The notes: generated by a model from the letters alone, not told the origin. A DNA stretch of 64,000 nt from Roseateles sp049532965 (GCF_049532965.1 NZ_CP186694.1:5084001-5148000), one strand, 5' to 3'. Positions 7,510 to 16,569 are shown, counted from the first letter of the stretch. Program-made: numbers and translations.

Positions 7510-9687
7510 TTATTGCGGCAGCTCGGGCACGAAGGTGTCCAGGCCGGCGGAGATCAGCTCGGGCGAGATGCCCATCGCCCAGGCGGTGGCGACCGCCGCG
7601 AGCACCGCGTCGGTGACGATGTCCTGGCCGGCGGCGCGGAAGCGCGCCTGCAGCGACTCGACGTTGGCGCCGGAGGTCTCCGCGCCGCCCTGGGCCAGCA
7701 TGGCCGCGCCGCCGCGCAGGAACACCGCGCGGCCTTCCTTGCCGCGGTGCGCGGCCAGCGCGGCGTTGGCGGCGTCCTGGCCGTAGAAGATCACCTCGCC
7801 GTCCGACAGCTCCGCCATCTCGACCAACCGGGGCTCGTCCGCGTTCAGCACTGCGACACCGTCGGACAGCACCACGTCGACCTGCGTGCGCAGCACCTTG
7901 AAGAGCTGGTCCTCGGTCTGGATGTCATGGGCGTCGAGCTCGGGCACGCGGCCCATGTCGGTGACGACGCCGACCTGGCAGCGGTCGTAGGCCAGGCCGT
8001 CACCCAGGATGGTGCCGGCGCCGTTCTCGACGACGATCGCGTCGACCGCGCGGTTCATCAGCAGCCGGTGGCCGGCGGCCCAGGTGGCGCTGGGCTTGCG
8101 TTCGACGCGGCGTGTGCCCAGGAACAGCCCGGCGCCGCACGCCAGGCCGACGCAGCGGCCGTTCAGGTGGAGCAGCCAGGCGACCAGGCGCGCGATCTGC
8201 GCGGTGCCGCGCGAGCCGGCCACGCCGACGATCGGAATGCGGCCGCTCTCGTCCGCGGCGAACAGGTGGTCGATGATGGCCTGGCCCACCGGCTGGGGCA
8301 TGCCCTCGGCCGGCTTCAGGTGCATCAGCAGGCCCGGGCCCGCGTTGACCTCGACGATCGCGCCGCCGGTCTCGGACAGCGGGCGGGAAATGTCGCTGGT
8401 CACGAGGTCGACGCCCGCGATGTCCAGGCCGACGGTGCGCACCGCCAGCGAGACCGCGTGCGCCACTTCCGGATGGATCTGCGCGGTGCAGTCGATCGCG
8501 ACGTTGCCGTTGCGCTGGATCAGCACGCGGCGGCCGGCTTCCGGCACGGCGTCGCCGGCCAGGCCCTGGCGCTGCAGGTCCAGCAGCACGACGGGGTCGT
8601 CGGTGATGTCGATGCGGTTGAGCGGGAAGTCCTCGGTGGTGCCGCGGCGTGGATCGGTGTTGATCTGGAGGTCGATCAGTTGCACGACGGTGTGCGTGCC
8701 GTCGCCGGTGATCCAGGCCTCCTCGCCGCGGGCGGCGGCGACGACCTGCCCGCCGACCACCAGCAGCCGGTGCTCCATGCCGGGGATGTAGCTCTCGACC
8801 AGCACTTCCGAGCCTTCCTTCTCGGCCAGCGCGAAGGCGGCCTCGACGTCGGCCTGATGGCGCAGGTCCAGCGTCACGCCGCGGCCATGGTTGCCGTCGG
8901 AGGGCTTGACGACGACCGGCAGGCCCAGGTCCTGGGCGACTTCCCAGGCCTCGGCGGCGCTCTCGACCGCCTGGCCCGCGGGCACGGGGACGCCGACGGC
9001 CTTCAGCAGCTCCTTGGTCAGGTCCTTGTCGCGCGCGATGCCCTCGGCGATGGCGCTGGTCATGTCGGTCTCGGCCGTCCAGATGCGGCGCTGGCGCGCG
9101 CCGTAGCCCAACTGGACCAGGTTGCCGTCGTTCAGCCGGATGTGGGGAATGCGGCGGTCGGTCGCGGCGGCCACGATGGCGGCCGTCGACGGACCCAGGT
9201 AGCAGTCGTCGAGCTTGTCGCGGATCGCCTCGACGGCGGCGTCGACATTGAAATCGTCACCGTTGATCGTCGCCATCAGCAGCGCATGACCCTGCTCGAG
9301 CGCGCAGCGGGCGACCTGCTCGTCCCGGGCGCGGAAGACCATGCGGTACACGCCATGTTTCGACGTCGAGCGGGTCTGCCCGAAGCCGGTCGGCATGCCG
9401 GCCAGGTTCAGCAGCTCGATCACCACATGCTCCAGCACATGGCCCATCCAGGTGCCCTCGGTCAGCCGCTGCAGGAAGCCGCCGCGCTCGCCCACGCCGC
9501 AGTGGTGCTCCTCCAGCGCCGGCAGCCGCTTGCACAGCCGCTCGGTGAAGCCGGGAATCAGGTGGGAGGGATGTTCTTCCAGGCCCCCCAGGTCCAGCCA
9601 GGTTTCCAGAACCGGACGGTAGGTCCACATGTTGGGACCCCGCAGGTAGGTGATGCGCAGGAGCTTGATGTCGTCGTGTCGGCTCAT
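7510..9687 (-). CDS. cphA': Cyanophycin synthetase paralogue (CphA'), degenerate Mur-ligase P-loop
   Basis: The 725-residue protein shares the CphA opening (ITYLRGPNMWTYRPVLE) and a complete ATP-grasp region including GNHGRGVTLDL and EVNAGPGLLMHLKP. Its C-terminal Mur-ligase-like domain is shorter. Where CphA has GTNGKTT it reads GSRGTAQ (Thr at residue 495 replaces the ATP-binding Lys), so this site should not bind ATP normally. Cyanobacterial CphA2, which polymerises beta-aspartyl-arginine dipeptides, has lost the same site, so a dipeptide-ligating role is possible. Tandem cphA'-cphA pairs are known in Ralstonia and Burkholderia. The start at 9687 gives the family N-terminus; a longer frame to 10011 runs through the divergent ABC gene. 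Confidence 0.9.
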   Translation of the reverse strand: MSRHDDIKLLRITYLRGPNMWTYRPVLETWLDLGGLEEHPSHLIPGFTERLCKRLPALEEHHCGVGERGGFLQRLTEGTWMGHVLEHVVIELLNLAGMPTGFGQTRSTSKHGVYRMVFRARDEQVARCALEQGHALLMATINGDDFNVDAAVEAIRDKLDDCYLGPSTAAIVAAATDRRIPHIRLNDGNLVQLGYGARQRRIWTAETDMTSAIAEGIARDKDLTKELLKAVGVPVPAGQAVESAAEAWEVAQDLGLPVVVKPSDGNHGRGVTLDLRHQADVEAAFALAEKEGSEVLVESYIPGMEHRLLVVGGQVVAAARGEEAWITGDGTHTVVQLIDLQINTDPRRGTTEDFPLNRIDITDDPVVLLDLQRQGLAGDAVPEAGRRVLIQRNGNVAIDCTAQIHPEVAHAVSLAVRTVGLDIAGVDLVTSDISRPLSETGGAIVEVNAGPGLLMHLKPAEGMPQPVGQAIIDHLFAADESGRIPIVGVAGSRGTAQIARLVAWLLHLNGRCVGLACGAGLFLGTRRVERKPSATWAAGHRLLMNRAVDAIVVENGAGTILGDGLAYDRCQVGVVTDMGRVPELDAHDIQTEDQLFKVLRTQVDVVLSDGVAVLNADEPRLVEMAELSDGEVIFYGQDAANAALAAHRGKEGRAVFLRGGAAMLAQGGAETSGANVESLQARFRAAGQDIVTDAVLAAVATAWAMGISPELISAGLDTFVPELPQ

Positions 9688-9745
9688 TGGAAGGAAGAGA
9701 CGTGGAAGGGGGCCGCCGGCCGGCTGTCGGAAAGCGATGCGGATG

Positions 9746-9764
9746 ACAATTGTGCGCTTAAGCG
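9746..9764. promoter_or_regulatory. Palindromic candidate operator between cphA' and the divergent ABC gene
   Basis: In the 166-base divergent region two perfect palindromes sit side by side: acaattgt (9746-9753) and cgcttaagcg (9755-9764). They fall about 60 bases from the cphA' start and 90 from the ABC transporter start, so one regulator could control both directions. I cannot fix -35/-10 boxes with confidence. Confidence 0.3.
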
Positions 9765-9853
9765 AAAATCCCGCGAAACATGCCACGCCCTGGTTGGTCC
9801 GGTCCTTGCCCCGAGGAGCGGTGTGGCGAGAAGTCCCTTCAGAAGAATCACGA

Positions 9854-12151
9854 ATGCAGCATCCACATCCTGTCGCGTCGGCCCGAGCCGGCGGCGTTGC
9901 GGCCGCCGAGGCCTTCGAAACACGCCTGCGGCGTGGCGAGAACGTCCGGGCCACGCTGGAGGTTGACCTCGACGGGCAGTTGCGCTTCGCGGCGGGCGGT
10001 CTGCAACTCACCGATCAGCGCCTGCTGGCGGTCGACGCGGCCGCCGGCGCAGCGGAGTTCCGCGAATGGTCGCTGACGCCGGACCTGCGCCTGGAGCTCT
10101 CCGACCATGCCGGCCTGGGGCTGCTGGAGCTGGTCGATGCGGGCGGACGCCTGGCCCAGTGGCGCTTCACGATGAAGGCGCACCTGCAGGCCCAGCGCTT
10201 CCAGGATGCCTTCAACCGCCGCGGCGAGGCGGCGCTCAAGCTCGAGGCCGAGCCCGAGCTGTGCCCCAGCTGCCAGGCGGTGCTGCCCGAGGACAGCGAA
10301 GAGTGCCCGTCCTGTGCCCGCGAGCTGCACACGCCGCCGTCGACCTGGGTGCTGCTGCGGCTGTGGCGCTTCGCGGGACCGTATCGGGGCCAGCTGCTGC
10401 TGGGCTTCCTGCTGATGCTGGGCGCGACCGGCGCCACGCTGGTGGCGCCCTACCTGACCATGCCGCTGATGGACGACGTCCTGATCCCGTTCCAGCAGGG
10501 CAAGCAGATCGACACCGGCCTGGTGATGCTGTACCTGGGCGGGCTGCTGGGCGCGGCCGTCGTCTCCTGGATCCTCGGCTGGGCGAAGACCTACATCCTG
10601 GCGCTGGTGTCGGAGCGGATCGCCGCCGACCTGCGGACCGCGACCTTCGATCACCTGCTGGGCCTGTCGCTGGAGTACTTCGGCTCCAAGCGCACCGGCG
10701 ACCTGATGAGCCGCATCGGCTCGGAGACCGACCGCATCAGCGTCTTCCTCTCGCTGCATGCGCTGGACTTCATCACCGACTGCCTGATGCTGGGGATGAT
10801 CACGGTCATCCTGTTCTCGACCAACCCGTGGCTGGCGCTGGCGACGCTGGTACCGCTGCCGTTCATCGCGTGGCTGATCCACCTGGTGCGCGACAAGCTG
10901 CGCACCGGTTTCGAGAAGATCGACCGGGTCTGGGGCGAGGTCACGTCGGTGCTGGCGGACACGATTCCCGGCATCCGCGTGGTCAAGGCCTTCGCGCAGG
11001 AGCGCCGCGAGGCCGACCGCTTCCGCACCGCCAACAAGCACAACCTGGTCGTCAACGACCGGCTCAACAAGACCTGGAGCCTGTTCACGCCCAGCGTGTC
11101 GCTGCTGACCGAGATCGGCCTGCTGGTGGTGTGGGCCTTCGGCATCTGGCTGATCGCGCATTCGCAGATCACCGTCGGCACCTTGACCGCGTTCCTGGCC
11201 TACATCGGCCGCTTCTACGGACGGCTGGATTCGATGAGCCGCATCGTGTCGGTGACGCAGAAGGCCGCCTCGGGCGCGAAGCGGATCTTCGACATCCTCG
11301 ACCACCATTCCAACGTGCCCGAGCCGCAGCAGCCCGTGGTGCTGGACAAGGTCCAGGGCGGGCTGTCGCTGCAGGACATCGGCTTCCGCTACGGCAACCG
11401 CACGGTGATCCGGGACCTCAACCTGGAGATCCGGCCCGGCGAGATGATCGGCCTGGTCGGCCACAGCGGCTCCGGCAAGAGCACGATGGTCAACCTGATC
11501 TGCCGCTTCTACGACGTGACCGAGGGTGCGATCAAGCTGGACGGCGTCGACCTGCGCCGCTTCAAGCTGGCGGACTACCGGCGCCACATCGGGCTGGTGC
11601 TGCAGGAGCCCTTCCTGTTCTTCGGCACCATCGCGGAGAACATCGCCTACGGCAAGCCGGACGCGACGCGCGAGGAGATCGTCGCCGCGGCCCGCGCCGC
11701 GCATGCGCACGAATTCATCCTGCGGCTGCCGCAGGGCTACGACTCGCTGGTGGGCGAGCGGGGCCAGGGCCTGTCGGGCGGCGAGCGCCAGCGCATCTCG
11801 ATCGCGCGCGCGCTGCTGATCGACCCGCGGATCCTGATCATGGACGAGGCGACCTCGGCCGTGGACACCGAGACCGAGAAGGAGATCCAGAAGGCGCTGG
11901 ACAACCTGGTGCGGGGCCGCACGACGATCGCGATCGCGCACCGCCTGTCGACGCTGCGCAAGGCCGACCGGCTGGTGGTGATGGACCGCGGCGAGATCGT
12001 CGAGGTCGGCCCGCATGACGAGCTGATTGCCAAGCAGGGAGCCTACTGGCGGCTCTGGGAGGCGCAGGCCCGCCGCGTCGACTCCGAGGAGCAGGACGCC
12101 GTCGTCGTGGTCGCTCCCAACGTCAATGTCCACACGGCCACCCAGGCCTGA
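9854..12151 (+). CDS. ABC exporter with N-terminal extension and zinc ribbon (cyanophycin-associated)
   Basis: The 765-residue half-transporter fuses a permease to an ATPase. About 125 residues of mostly beta-strand character (PH-like by appearance) come first. Next is a CPSC-x10-CPSC zinc ribbon (Cys137, 140, 151, 154), then a six-helix exporter domain (about 170-460) and a nucleotide-binding domain with Walker A GHSGSGKST (536-544), signature LSGGERQR and Walker B ILIMDEATSAVD. The core is MsbA-like, but the N-terminal extension is not part of ordinary exporters. It is divergent from cphA' and followed 16 bases later by a DUF1854 gene. I recall this gene pair as a named cyanophycin-metabolism-associated family pair. 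Substrate unknown. The start at 9854 follows an agaaga stretch. Confidence 0.85.
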   Translation: MQHPHPVASARAGGVAAAEAFETRLRRGENVRATLEVDLDGQLRFAAGGLQLTDQRLLAVDAAAGAAEFREWSLTPDLRLELSDHAGLGLLELVDAGGRLAQWRFTMKAHLQAQRFQDAFNRRGEAALKLEAEPELCPSCQAVLPEDSEECPSCARELHTPPSTWVLLRLWRFAGPYRGQLLLGFLLMLGATGATLVAPYLTMPLMDDVLIPFQQGKQIDTGLVMLYLGGLLGAAVVSWILGWAKTYILALVSERIAADLRTATFDHLLGLSLEYFGSKRTGDLMSRIGSETDRISVFLSLHALDFITDCLMLGMITVILFSTNPWLALATLVPLPFIAWLIHLVRDKLRTGFEKIDRVWGEVTSVLADTIPGIRVVKAFAQERREADRFRTANKHNLVVNDRLNKTWSLFTPSVSLLTEIGLLVVWAFGIWLIAHSQITVGTLTAFLAYIGRFYGRLDSMSRIVSVTQKAASGAKRIFDILDHHSNVPEPQQPVVLDKVQGGLSLQDIGFRYGNRTVIRDLNLEIRPGEMIGLVGHSGSGKSTMVNLICRFYDVTEGAIKLDGVDLRRFKLADYRRHIGLVLQEPFLFFGTIAENIAYGKPDATREEIVAAARAAHAHEFILRLPQGYDSLVGERGQGLSGGERQRISIARALLIDPRILIMDEATSAVDTETEKEIQKALDNLVRGRTTIAIAHRLSTLRKADRLVVMDRGEIVEVGPHDELIAKQGAYWRLWEAQARRVDSEEQDAVVVVAPNVNVHTATQA

Positions 12152-12167
12152 TCGCGCCGAGGTATCC

Positions 12168-12635
12168 ATGAGCAACATCCAGTCCCTGGCGCGCAATGCG
12201 TTCGGCCGGCTCGTGCTGGTCGACGCCTCCGGCCAGACCCACGAGAACGTCACCCCGGTGCGGGCCCATCCGCTGTCGGCGCCGGAGGAGGGCCTCTCGC
12301 TGGTCGGCACCGACGGCCACGAGATCGCCTGGATCGACCGCCTGGGCGACCTGCCCGACGGCCAGCGCGAGCTGCTGCGCGACGAGCTGGCGCACCGCGA
12401 GATGACTCCCACGGTGCAGAAGCTGCTGGCGGTGTCGACCTTCTCGACGCCGTCCCAATGGACCGTCGAGACCGATCGCGGGACCACCGAGTTCATCCTC
12501 AAGAGCGAAGAGGATATCCGGCGCATCGGCGAAGGACGGCTGCTGATCGCCAGCAGCCACGGGCTGCATTTCCTCGTCCCGGACCGCTTTGCGCTGGACC
12601 GTCATTCCAGGAAATTGCTCGAACGGTTCCTCTGA
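12168..12635 (+). CDS. DUF1854 family protein, cyanophycin-associated
   Basis: This 155-residue soluble protein matches the DUF1854 family as found beside cyanophycin synthetases. Recognisable parts are an early FGRLVLVD strand, a VRAHPLSAP segment, GLSLVGTDGHEIAWID, and a C-terminal half with FSTPSQWTVETDRG, RLLIASSHGLHFLVPD and RFALDRHSRKLLERF. There is no signal peptide or membrane segment. The gene begins 16 bases after the ABC exporter and surely shares its transcript. The conserved pairing suggests the two products act together, perhaps with the DUF1854 protein as a cytoplasmic partner of the exporter. No biochemical role is known to me. Confidence 0.8.
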   Translation: MSNIQSLARNAFGRLVLVDASGQTHENVTPVRAHPLSAPEEGLSLVGTDGHEIAWIDRLGDLPDGQRELLRDELAHREMTPTVQKLLAVSTFSTPSQWTVETDRGTTEFILKSEEDIRRIGEGRLLIASSHGLHFLVPDRFALDRHSRKLLERFL

Positions 12636-12716
12636 TCCCGTCCTGATCCCTTCCTCAGGGGCCTTCCTTACGCATTTATGCAATAGCCGAAACAGGACAG
12701 ACCTGCCCTAGAATTG

Positions 12717-12732
12717 ACGTTTACGTAAACGT
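12717..12732. promoter_or_regulatory. Perfect 16-base palindrome upstream of isovaleryl-CoA dehydrogenase (LiuR-like operator candidate)
   Basis: The sequence acgtttacgtaaacgt reads identically on both strands; flanking bases extend it to ttgacgtttacgtaaacgtaa. It lies 66 bases before the isovaleryl-CoA dehydrogenase start, in the only sizeable gap of that cluster. It resembles sites assigned to the MerR-family regulator LiuR of branched-chain amino acid degradation. The regulator gene is not in the window, so the assignment is inferred. Confidence 0.55.
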
Positions 12733-12797
12733 AATAGAAATGGCCCAGCGGTCGCCGCACGAGGCGGTCCGCGGAGGCGGTCGAGGAGACATCTGAC

Positions 12798-13976
12798 ATG
12801 AACCTGCCCGGTCTGAACTTCCAACTCGGCGAGGACATCGACGCGCTGCGCGACGCGGTGCGCGAGTTCGCCCAAGCCGAGATCGCCCCCCGTGCCGCCG
12901 AGATCGACCGCAGCGACCAGTTCCCGATGGACCTGTGGCGCAAGATGGGCGAGCTGGGCGTGCTCGGCATCACCGTGCCCGAGGAGTACGGCGGCGCCGC
13001 GATGGGCTACCTGGCCCACATGGTCGCGATGGAGGAGATCAGCCGTGCCAGCGCCTCGGTCGGCCTGAGCTACGGCGCCCACTCCAACCTGTGCGTCAAC
13101 CAGATCAAGCGCAACGGCAACGAGGCGCAGAAGAAGAAGTACCTGCCCAAGCTGATCTCCGGCGAGCACGTCGGCGCGCTCGCGATGAGCGAGCCGGGCG
13201 CCGGCTCCGACGTCGTGTCGATGAAGCTGCGGGCCGAGGACAAGGGCGGCTTCTACCTGCTCAACGGCACCAAGATGTGGATCACCAACGGCCCGGATGC
13301 GGACACGCTGGTCGTCTACGCCAAGACGGAGCCCGAGCTCGGCGCCCGCGGCATGACCGCCTTCCTGATCGAGAAGGGCATGAAGGGCTTCTCGATCGCC
13401 CAGAAGCTCGACAAGCTGGGGATGCGCGGCAGCCATACCGGCGAGCTGGTGTTCCAGAACGTCGAGGTGCCGGCCGAGAACATCCTGGGACAGGTCGGCG
13501 GCGGCACCAAGGTGCTGATGTCGGGCCTGGACTACGAGCGCGCCGTGCTGGCCGCCGGCCCGATCGGCATCATGCAGGCCGTCATGGACAACGTCGTGCC
13601 CTACATCCACGACCGCAAGCAGTTCGGCCAGTCCATCGGCGAGTTCCAGCTGATCCAGGGCAAGGTCGCCGACATGTACACCGTGCTGCAGGCCGCCCGC
13701 GCGTTCTGCTACACGGTCGGCAAGAACCTGGACGCGCTCGACGGCGCGCATGTGAGGCAGGTCCGCAAGGACTGCGCGTCGGTCATCCTGTGGTGCGCCG
13801 AGAAGGCCACCTGGATGGCGGGCGAGGGGATCCAGATCTTCGGCGGCAACGGCTACATCAACGAGTACCCGCTGGGCCGGCTGTGGCGTGACGCGAAGCT
13901 CTACGAAATCGGCGCGGGCACGTCCGAGATCCGCCGCATGCTGATCGGCCGCGAGCTCTTCGCCGAAACGATGTGA
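12798..13976 (+). CDS. ivd: Isovaleryl-CoA dehydrogenase
   Basis: The enzyme oxidises isovaleryl-CoA to 3-methylcrotonyl-CoA in leucine degradation, passing electrons to ETF. The 392-residue protein has the full acyl-CoA dehydrogenase fold with SEPGAGSD, WITNG and RKQFGQ motifs. Two points single out isovaleryl-CoA dehydrogenase. The catalytic base is Glu247 within SGLDYERAVLA, matching human Glu254. The usual C-terminal catalytic Glu of other acyl-CoA dehydrogenases is replaced, reading IGAGTSE instead of YEGTSE. The gene leads a cluster with carbonic anhydrase, AceK and thiolase behind a LiuR-like palindrome. The other leucine-pathway genes (methylcrotonyl-CoA carboxylase and others) are not present here. 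Confidence 0.9.
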   Translation: MNLPGLNFQLGEDIDALRDAVREFAQAEIAPRAAEIDRSDQFPMDLWRKMGELGVLGITVPEEYGGAAMGYLAHMVAMEEISRASASVGLSYGAHSNLCVNQIKRNGNEAQKKKYLPKLISGEHVGALAMSEPGAGSDVVSMKLRAEDKGGFYLLNGTKMWITNGPDADTLVVYAKTEPELGARGMTAFLIEKGMKGFSIAQKLDKLGMRGSHTGELVFQNVEVPAENILGQVGGGTKVLMSGLDYERAVLAAGPIGIMQAVMDNVVPYIHDRKQFGQSIGEFQLIQGKVADMYTVLQAARAFCYTVGKNLDALDGAHVRQVRKDCASVILWCAEKATWMAGEGIQIFGGNGYINEYPLGRLWRDAKLYEIGAGTSEIRRMLIGRELFAETM

Positions 13977-14032
13977 GGCCTTCGCGGGTGCGGCAGGCCG
14001 GTGTCCGTCCGCAACCGCGACAATCCCGTCCC

Positions 14033-14707
14033 ATGAGCACGAACGAACTGCAAGACCTGCTGGACAACAACAAGCGCTGGGCCGCCGAGACCGAACAGGA
14101 ATCGCCCGGTTTCTTCTCCCGCCTGTTGAAGCAGCAGACGCCGCAATATCTCTGGATCGGCTGCGCGGACAGCCGGGTGCCGGCCAACGAGCTGGTGGAC
14201 CTGCTGCCGGGCGAGCTCTTCGTCCACCGCAACGTCGCCAACGTCGTCGTCCACTCGGACCTGAACTGCCTGTCGGTGATGCAGTTCGCCGTGGACGAAC
14301 TGAAGGTGCGGCACATCATCATCGTCGGCCACAGCAACTGCGGCGGCGTGCGCGCGGCGCTGCAGGACCTGCGCGTCGGCCTGGTCGACAACTGGCTGCG
14401 CCACGTGCAGGACGTCCGCAACCATCACCAGGACTGGCTGGACCGCCTGCCCGAGGAGCAACGCGTCAATGCGCTGTGCGAGCTCAACGTGCTGGAGCAG
14501 GCGCGCAATGCCTGCCAGACGACCGTGGTCCAGGACGCCTGGGCGCGCGGCCAGTCGGTCGCCGTGCATGGCTGGGTCTACGGCCTGCACAACGGCTTGC
14601 TGAAGGACCTGAGCGTGACCGCCGCGGGCCCGGACGACGTGGGCCCCGCCTACCGCCGCGCCCTGGAGGCGCTGCACCGCCGCTACGAGGCGGCGCACGG
14701 CCGCTGA
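14033..14707 (+). CDS. can: Beta-class carbonic anhydrase
   Basis: This cytoplasmic enzyme interconverts CO2 and bicarbonate. The 224-residue protein carries the beta-class zinc ligands: Cys44 and Asp46 in CADSR, His100 and Cys103 in HSNCGG. It also contains the conserved IGCADSRVPANEL and HRNVANVV stretches, and is close to the Can/CynT type in length. The start at 14033 gives the normal N-terminus (MSTNELQDLLDNNKRWA); the frame extending to 13973 only overlaps the upstream gene. It sits 56 bases after isovaleryl-CoA dehydrogenase and 32 before aceK. Bicarbonate supply to biotin-dependent acyl-CoA carboxylases of the same pathway is a plausible reason for the location. Confidence 0.93.
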   Translation: MSTNELQDLLDNNKRWAAETEQESPGFFSRLLKQQTPQYLWIGCADSRVPANELVDLLPGELFVHRNVANVVVHSDLNCLSVMQFAVDELKVRHIIIVGHSNCGGVRAALQDLRVGLVDNWLRHVQDVRNHHQDWLDRLPEEQRVNALCELNVLEQARNACQTTVVQDAWARGQSVAVHGWVYGLHNGLLKDLSVTAAGPDDVGPAYRRALEALHRRYEAAHGR

Positions 14708-14739
14708 GGCGGCACGGCCAGACCGCACGGACGGCCCGC

Positions 14740-16569
14740 ATGTTCCCCCACGAGCTCAACGATCCGCGCGCGTTCGAGATCGCGCAGACGATGCTCGAGG
14801 GCTTCGACAAGCACTACCGGCTGTTCCGTGAGGCCTCGGCCACCGCCAAGCAGCGCTTCGAGCAAGCCGACTGGCACGGCCAGCAGCGCGCGCAGCGCGA
14901 GCGCATCGAGTTCTACGACCTGCGCGTCGACGAAGCGGTCGCGCTGCTGGAAGAGCGCTACAACACCAGCGCGCTGCCGACCGAGGTCTGGCAGCAGGTC
15001 AAGCTCCATTACATCGGCCTGCTGACCAAGCACCTGCGGCCGGAGCTTGCCGAGACCTTCTTCAACTCGGTCACGACGCGCATCCTCCACCACAGCTATT
15101 TCCACAACGAGTTCATCTTCGTCCGGCCCGCCATCTCGACCGAGTTCATCGAGAACGACGAGCCCGCGGCCCAGCCCACGTACCGCTGCTACTACCCCTC
15201 GCAGGACACGCTGCGCGACACCTTCATGCGCATCGTCTGGAACTTCCAGCTGGCGCTGGAGTTCGAGGACCTCGGCCGCGACGTGGACCTGGTCTTGAAG
15301 GCGGTGGGAGAACAGCTGGGCGCCTTCCGCTGGCGCACCAACTTCCAGGTGCAGGTGCTGTCCTCGCTGTTCTTCCGGAACAAGGGCGCGTACATCGTCG
15401 GCAAGGTCGTCAACGGCTTCAGCGAGACGCCGTTCGCGCTGCCCATCCTGCACAAGGAGCCGACATCCAACGGCTCGACCGCGCCGCGCCGGCTCTACAT
15501 CGATGCCGCGCTGTTCGGCGAGGACGAACTGCAGATGCTGTTCAGCTTCGCGCGGGCCTACTTCCTGGTCGACATGGAGGTGCCCAGCGCCTACGTGCAG
15601 TTCCTGCGCTCGCTGATGCCGCGCAAGCCGCGCTCGGAGATCTACGCCGCGCTGGGGCTGCAGAAGCAGGGCAAGAACCTCTTCTACCGGGACTTCCTCA
15701 ACCACCTGCGCCACAGCAGCGACAAGTTCCGCATCGCGCCCGGCATCAAGGGCATGGTGATGCTGGTCTTCGACCTGCCCTCGTACCCGTTCGTCTTCAA
15801 GGTCATCAAGGACTTCTATCCGCCGCAGAAGGACACGACGCGCGAGCAGATCCAGGCCAAGTACCTGCTGGTGAAACAGCATGACCGCGTAGGGCGGATG
15901 GCCGACACGCTGGAGTACACCCGCGTCGCGTTCCCGCGGCACCGCTTCGAGGAAGAGCTGATCGCCGAGCTGAAGCACTTCTGCCCGTCGCTGCTGGAGG
16001 AGACCGGGGAGGACCTGGTCATCAGGCATCTCTACATCGAGCGCCGCATGGTGCCGCTCAACATCTACCTGCAGGAGGCATCGCCGGCGCAGCTGGCGCA
16101 TGCGGTGGTGGAGTACGGCAACGCGATCAAGGACCTGGTGGCGGCCAACATCTTCCCGGGCGACATGCTGTGGAAGAACTTCGGCGTGACCCGCCACGGC
16201 AAGGTCGTCTTCTACGACTACGACGAGATCGAGTACCTCACCGACTGCAACTTCCGCAAGGTGCCCGCGCCGCGCAACGAGGAGGAAGAGCTGTCCGGCG
16301 AGGTCTGGTACCACGTCAACAAGCTCGACGTGTTCCCCGAGACCTTCGGCCCGTTCCTGCTTGGCCATCCGGGCGTGCGCGACGTCTTCATGGCGCATCA
16401 CGCCGACCTGCTCGATCCCTCGTTCTGGCAGACCCACAAGGAGCGCATCCTGGCGGGCCATGTCGAGGACGTGTTCCCGTACGACCCCCACAAGCGCTTC
16501 CACGTCCACGGCGTGGCGCCGGCGCTGAGGGCGCCGGAGCCGCAGGACCGCGAGCTCCCCGTTCATTGA
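14740..16569 (+). CDS. aceK: Isocitrate dehydrogenase kinase/phosphatase
   Basis: AceK reversibly phosphorylates isocitrate dehydrogenase. It thereby sets the branch between the TCA cycle and the glyoxylate bypass when cells grow on acetate or fatty acids. The 609-residue product is full length (family about 570-610). Recognisable AceK parts include YFHNEFIFVRPA near residue 125, the KGMVMLVFDLPSYPFVFKVI nucleotide-binding segment near 340, ERRMVPLNIYL, and the catalytic NIFPGDMLWKNFG followed by KVVFYDYDEIEYL. The start at 14740 follows the end of can. Its place among acyl-CoA catabolic genes fits growth on substrates broken down to acetyl-CoA. Confidence 0.95.
   Translation: MFPHELNDPRAFEIAQTMLEGFDKHYRLFREASATAKQRFEQADWHGQQRAQRERIEFYDLRVDEAVALLEERYNTSALPTEVWQQVKLHYIGLLTKHLRPELAETFFNSVTTRILHHSYFHNEFIFVRPAISTEFIENDEPAAQPTYRCYYPSQDTLRDTFMRIVWNFQLALEFEDLGRDVDLVLKAVGEQLGAFRWRTNFQVQVLSSLFFRNKGAYIVGKVVNGFSETPFALPILHKEPTSNGSTAPRRLYIDAALFGEDELQMLFSFARAYFLVDMEVPSAYVQFLRSLMPRKPRSEIYAALGLQKQGKNLFYRDFLNHLRHSSDKFRIAPGIKGMVMLVFDLPSYPFVFKVIKDFYPPQKDTTREQIQAKYLLVKQHDRVGRMADTLEYTRVAFPRHRFEEELIAELKHFCPSLLEETGEDLVIRHLYIERRMVPLNIYLQEASPAQLAHAVVEYGNAIKDLVAANIFPGDMLWKNFGVTRHGKVVFYDYDEIEYLTDCNFRKVPAPRNEEEELSGEVWYHVNKLDVFPETFGPFLLGHPGVRDVFMAHHADLLDPSFWQTHKERILAGHVEDVFPYDPHKRFHVHGVAPALRAPEPQDRELPVH

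Noticed and set aside
7162..9966. A 934-residue plus-strand frame across cphA and cphA'
   Set aside because: Antisense of two clearly recognisable cyanophycin synthetases; His/Arg/Gln/Ala/Asp-rich without motifs.
9848..12526. An 892-residue minus-strand frame across the ABC exporter and DUF1854 genes
   Set aside because: Mirror frame of the ABC transporter, which has all ATPase motifs on the plus strand.
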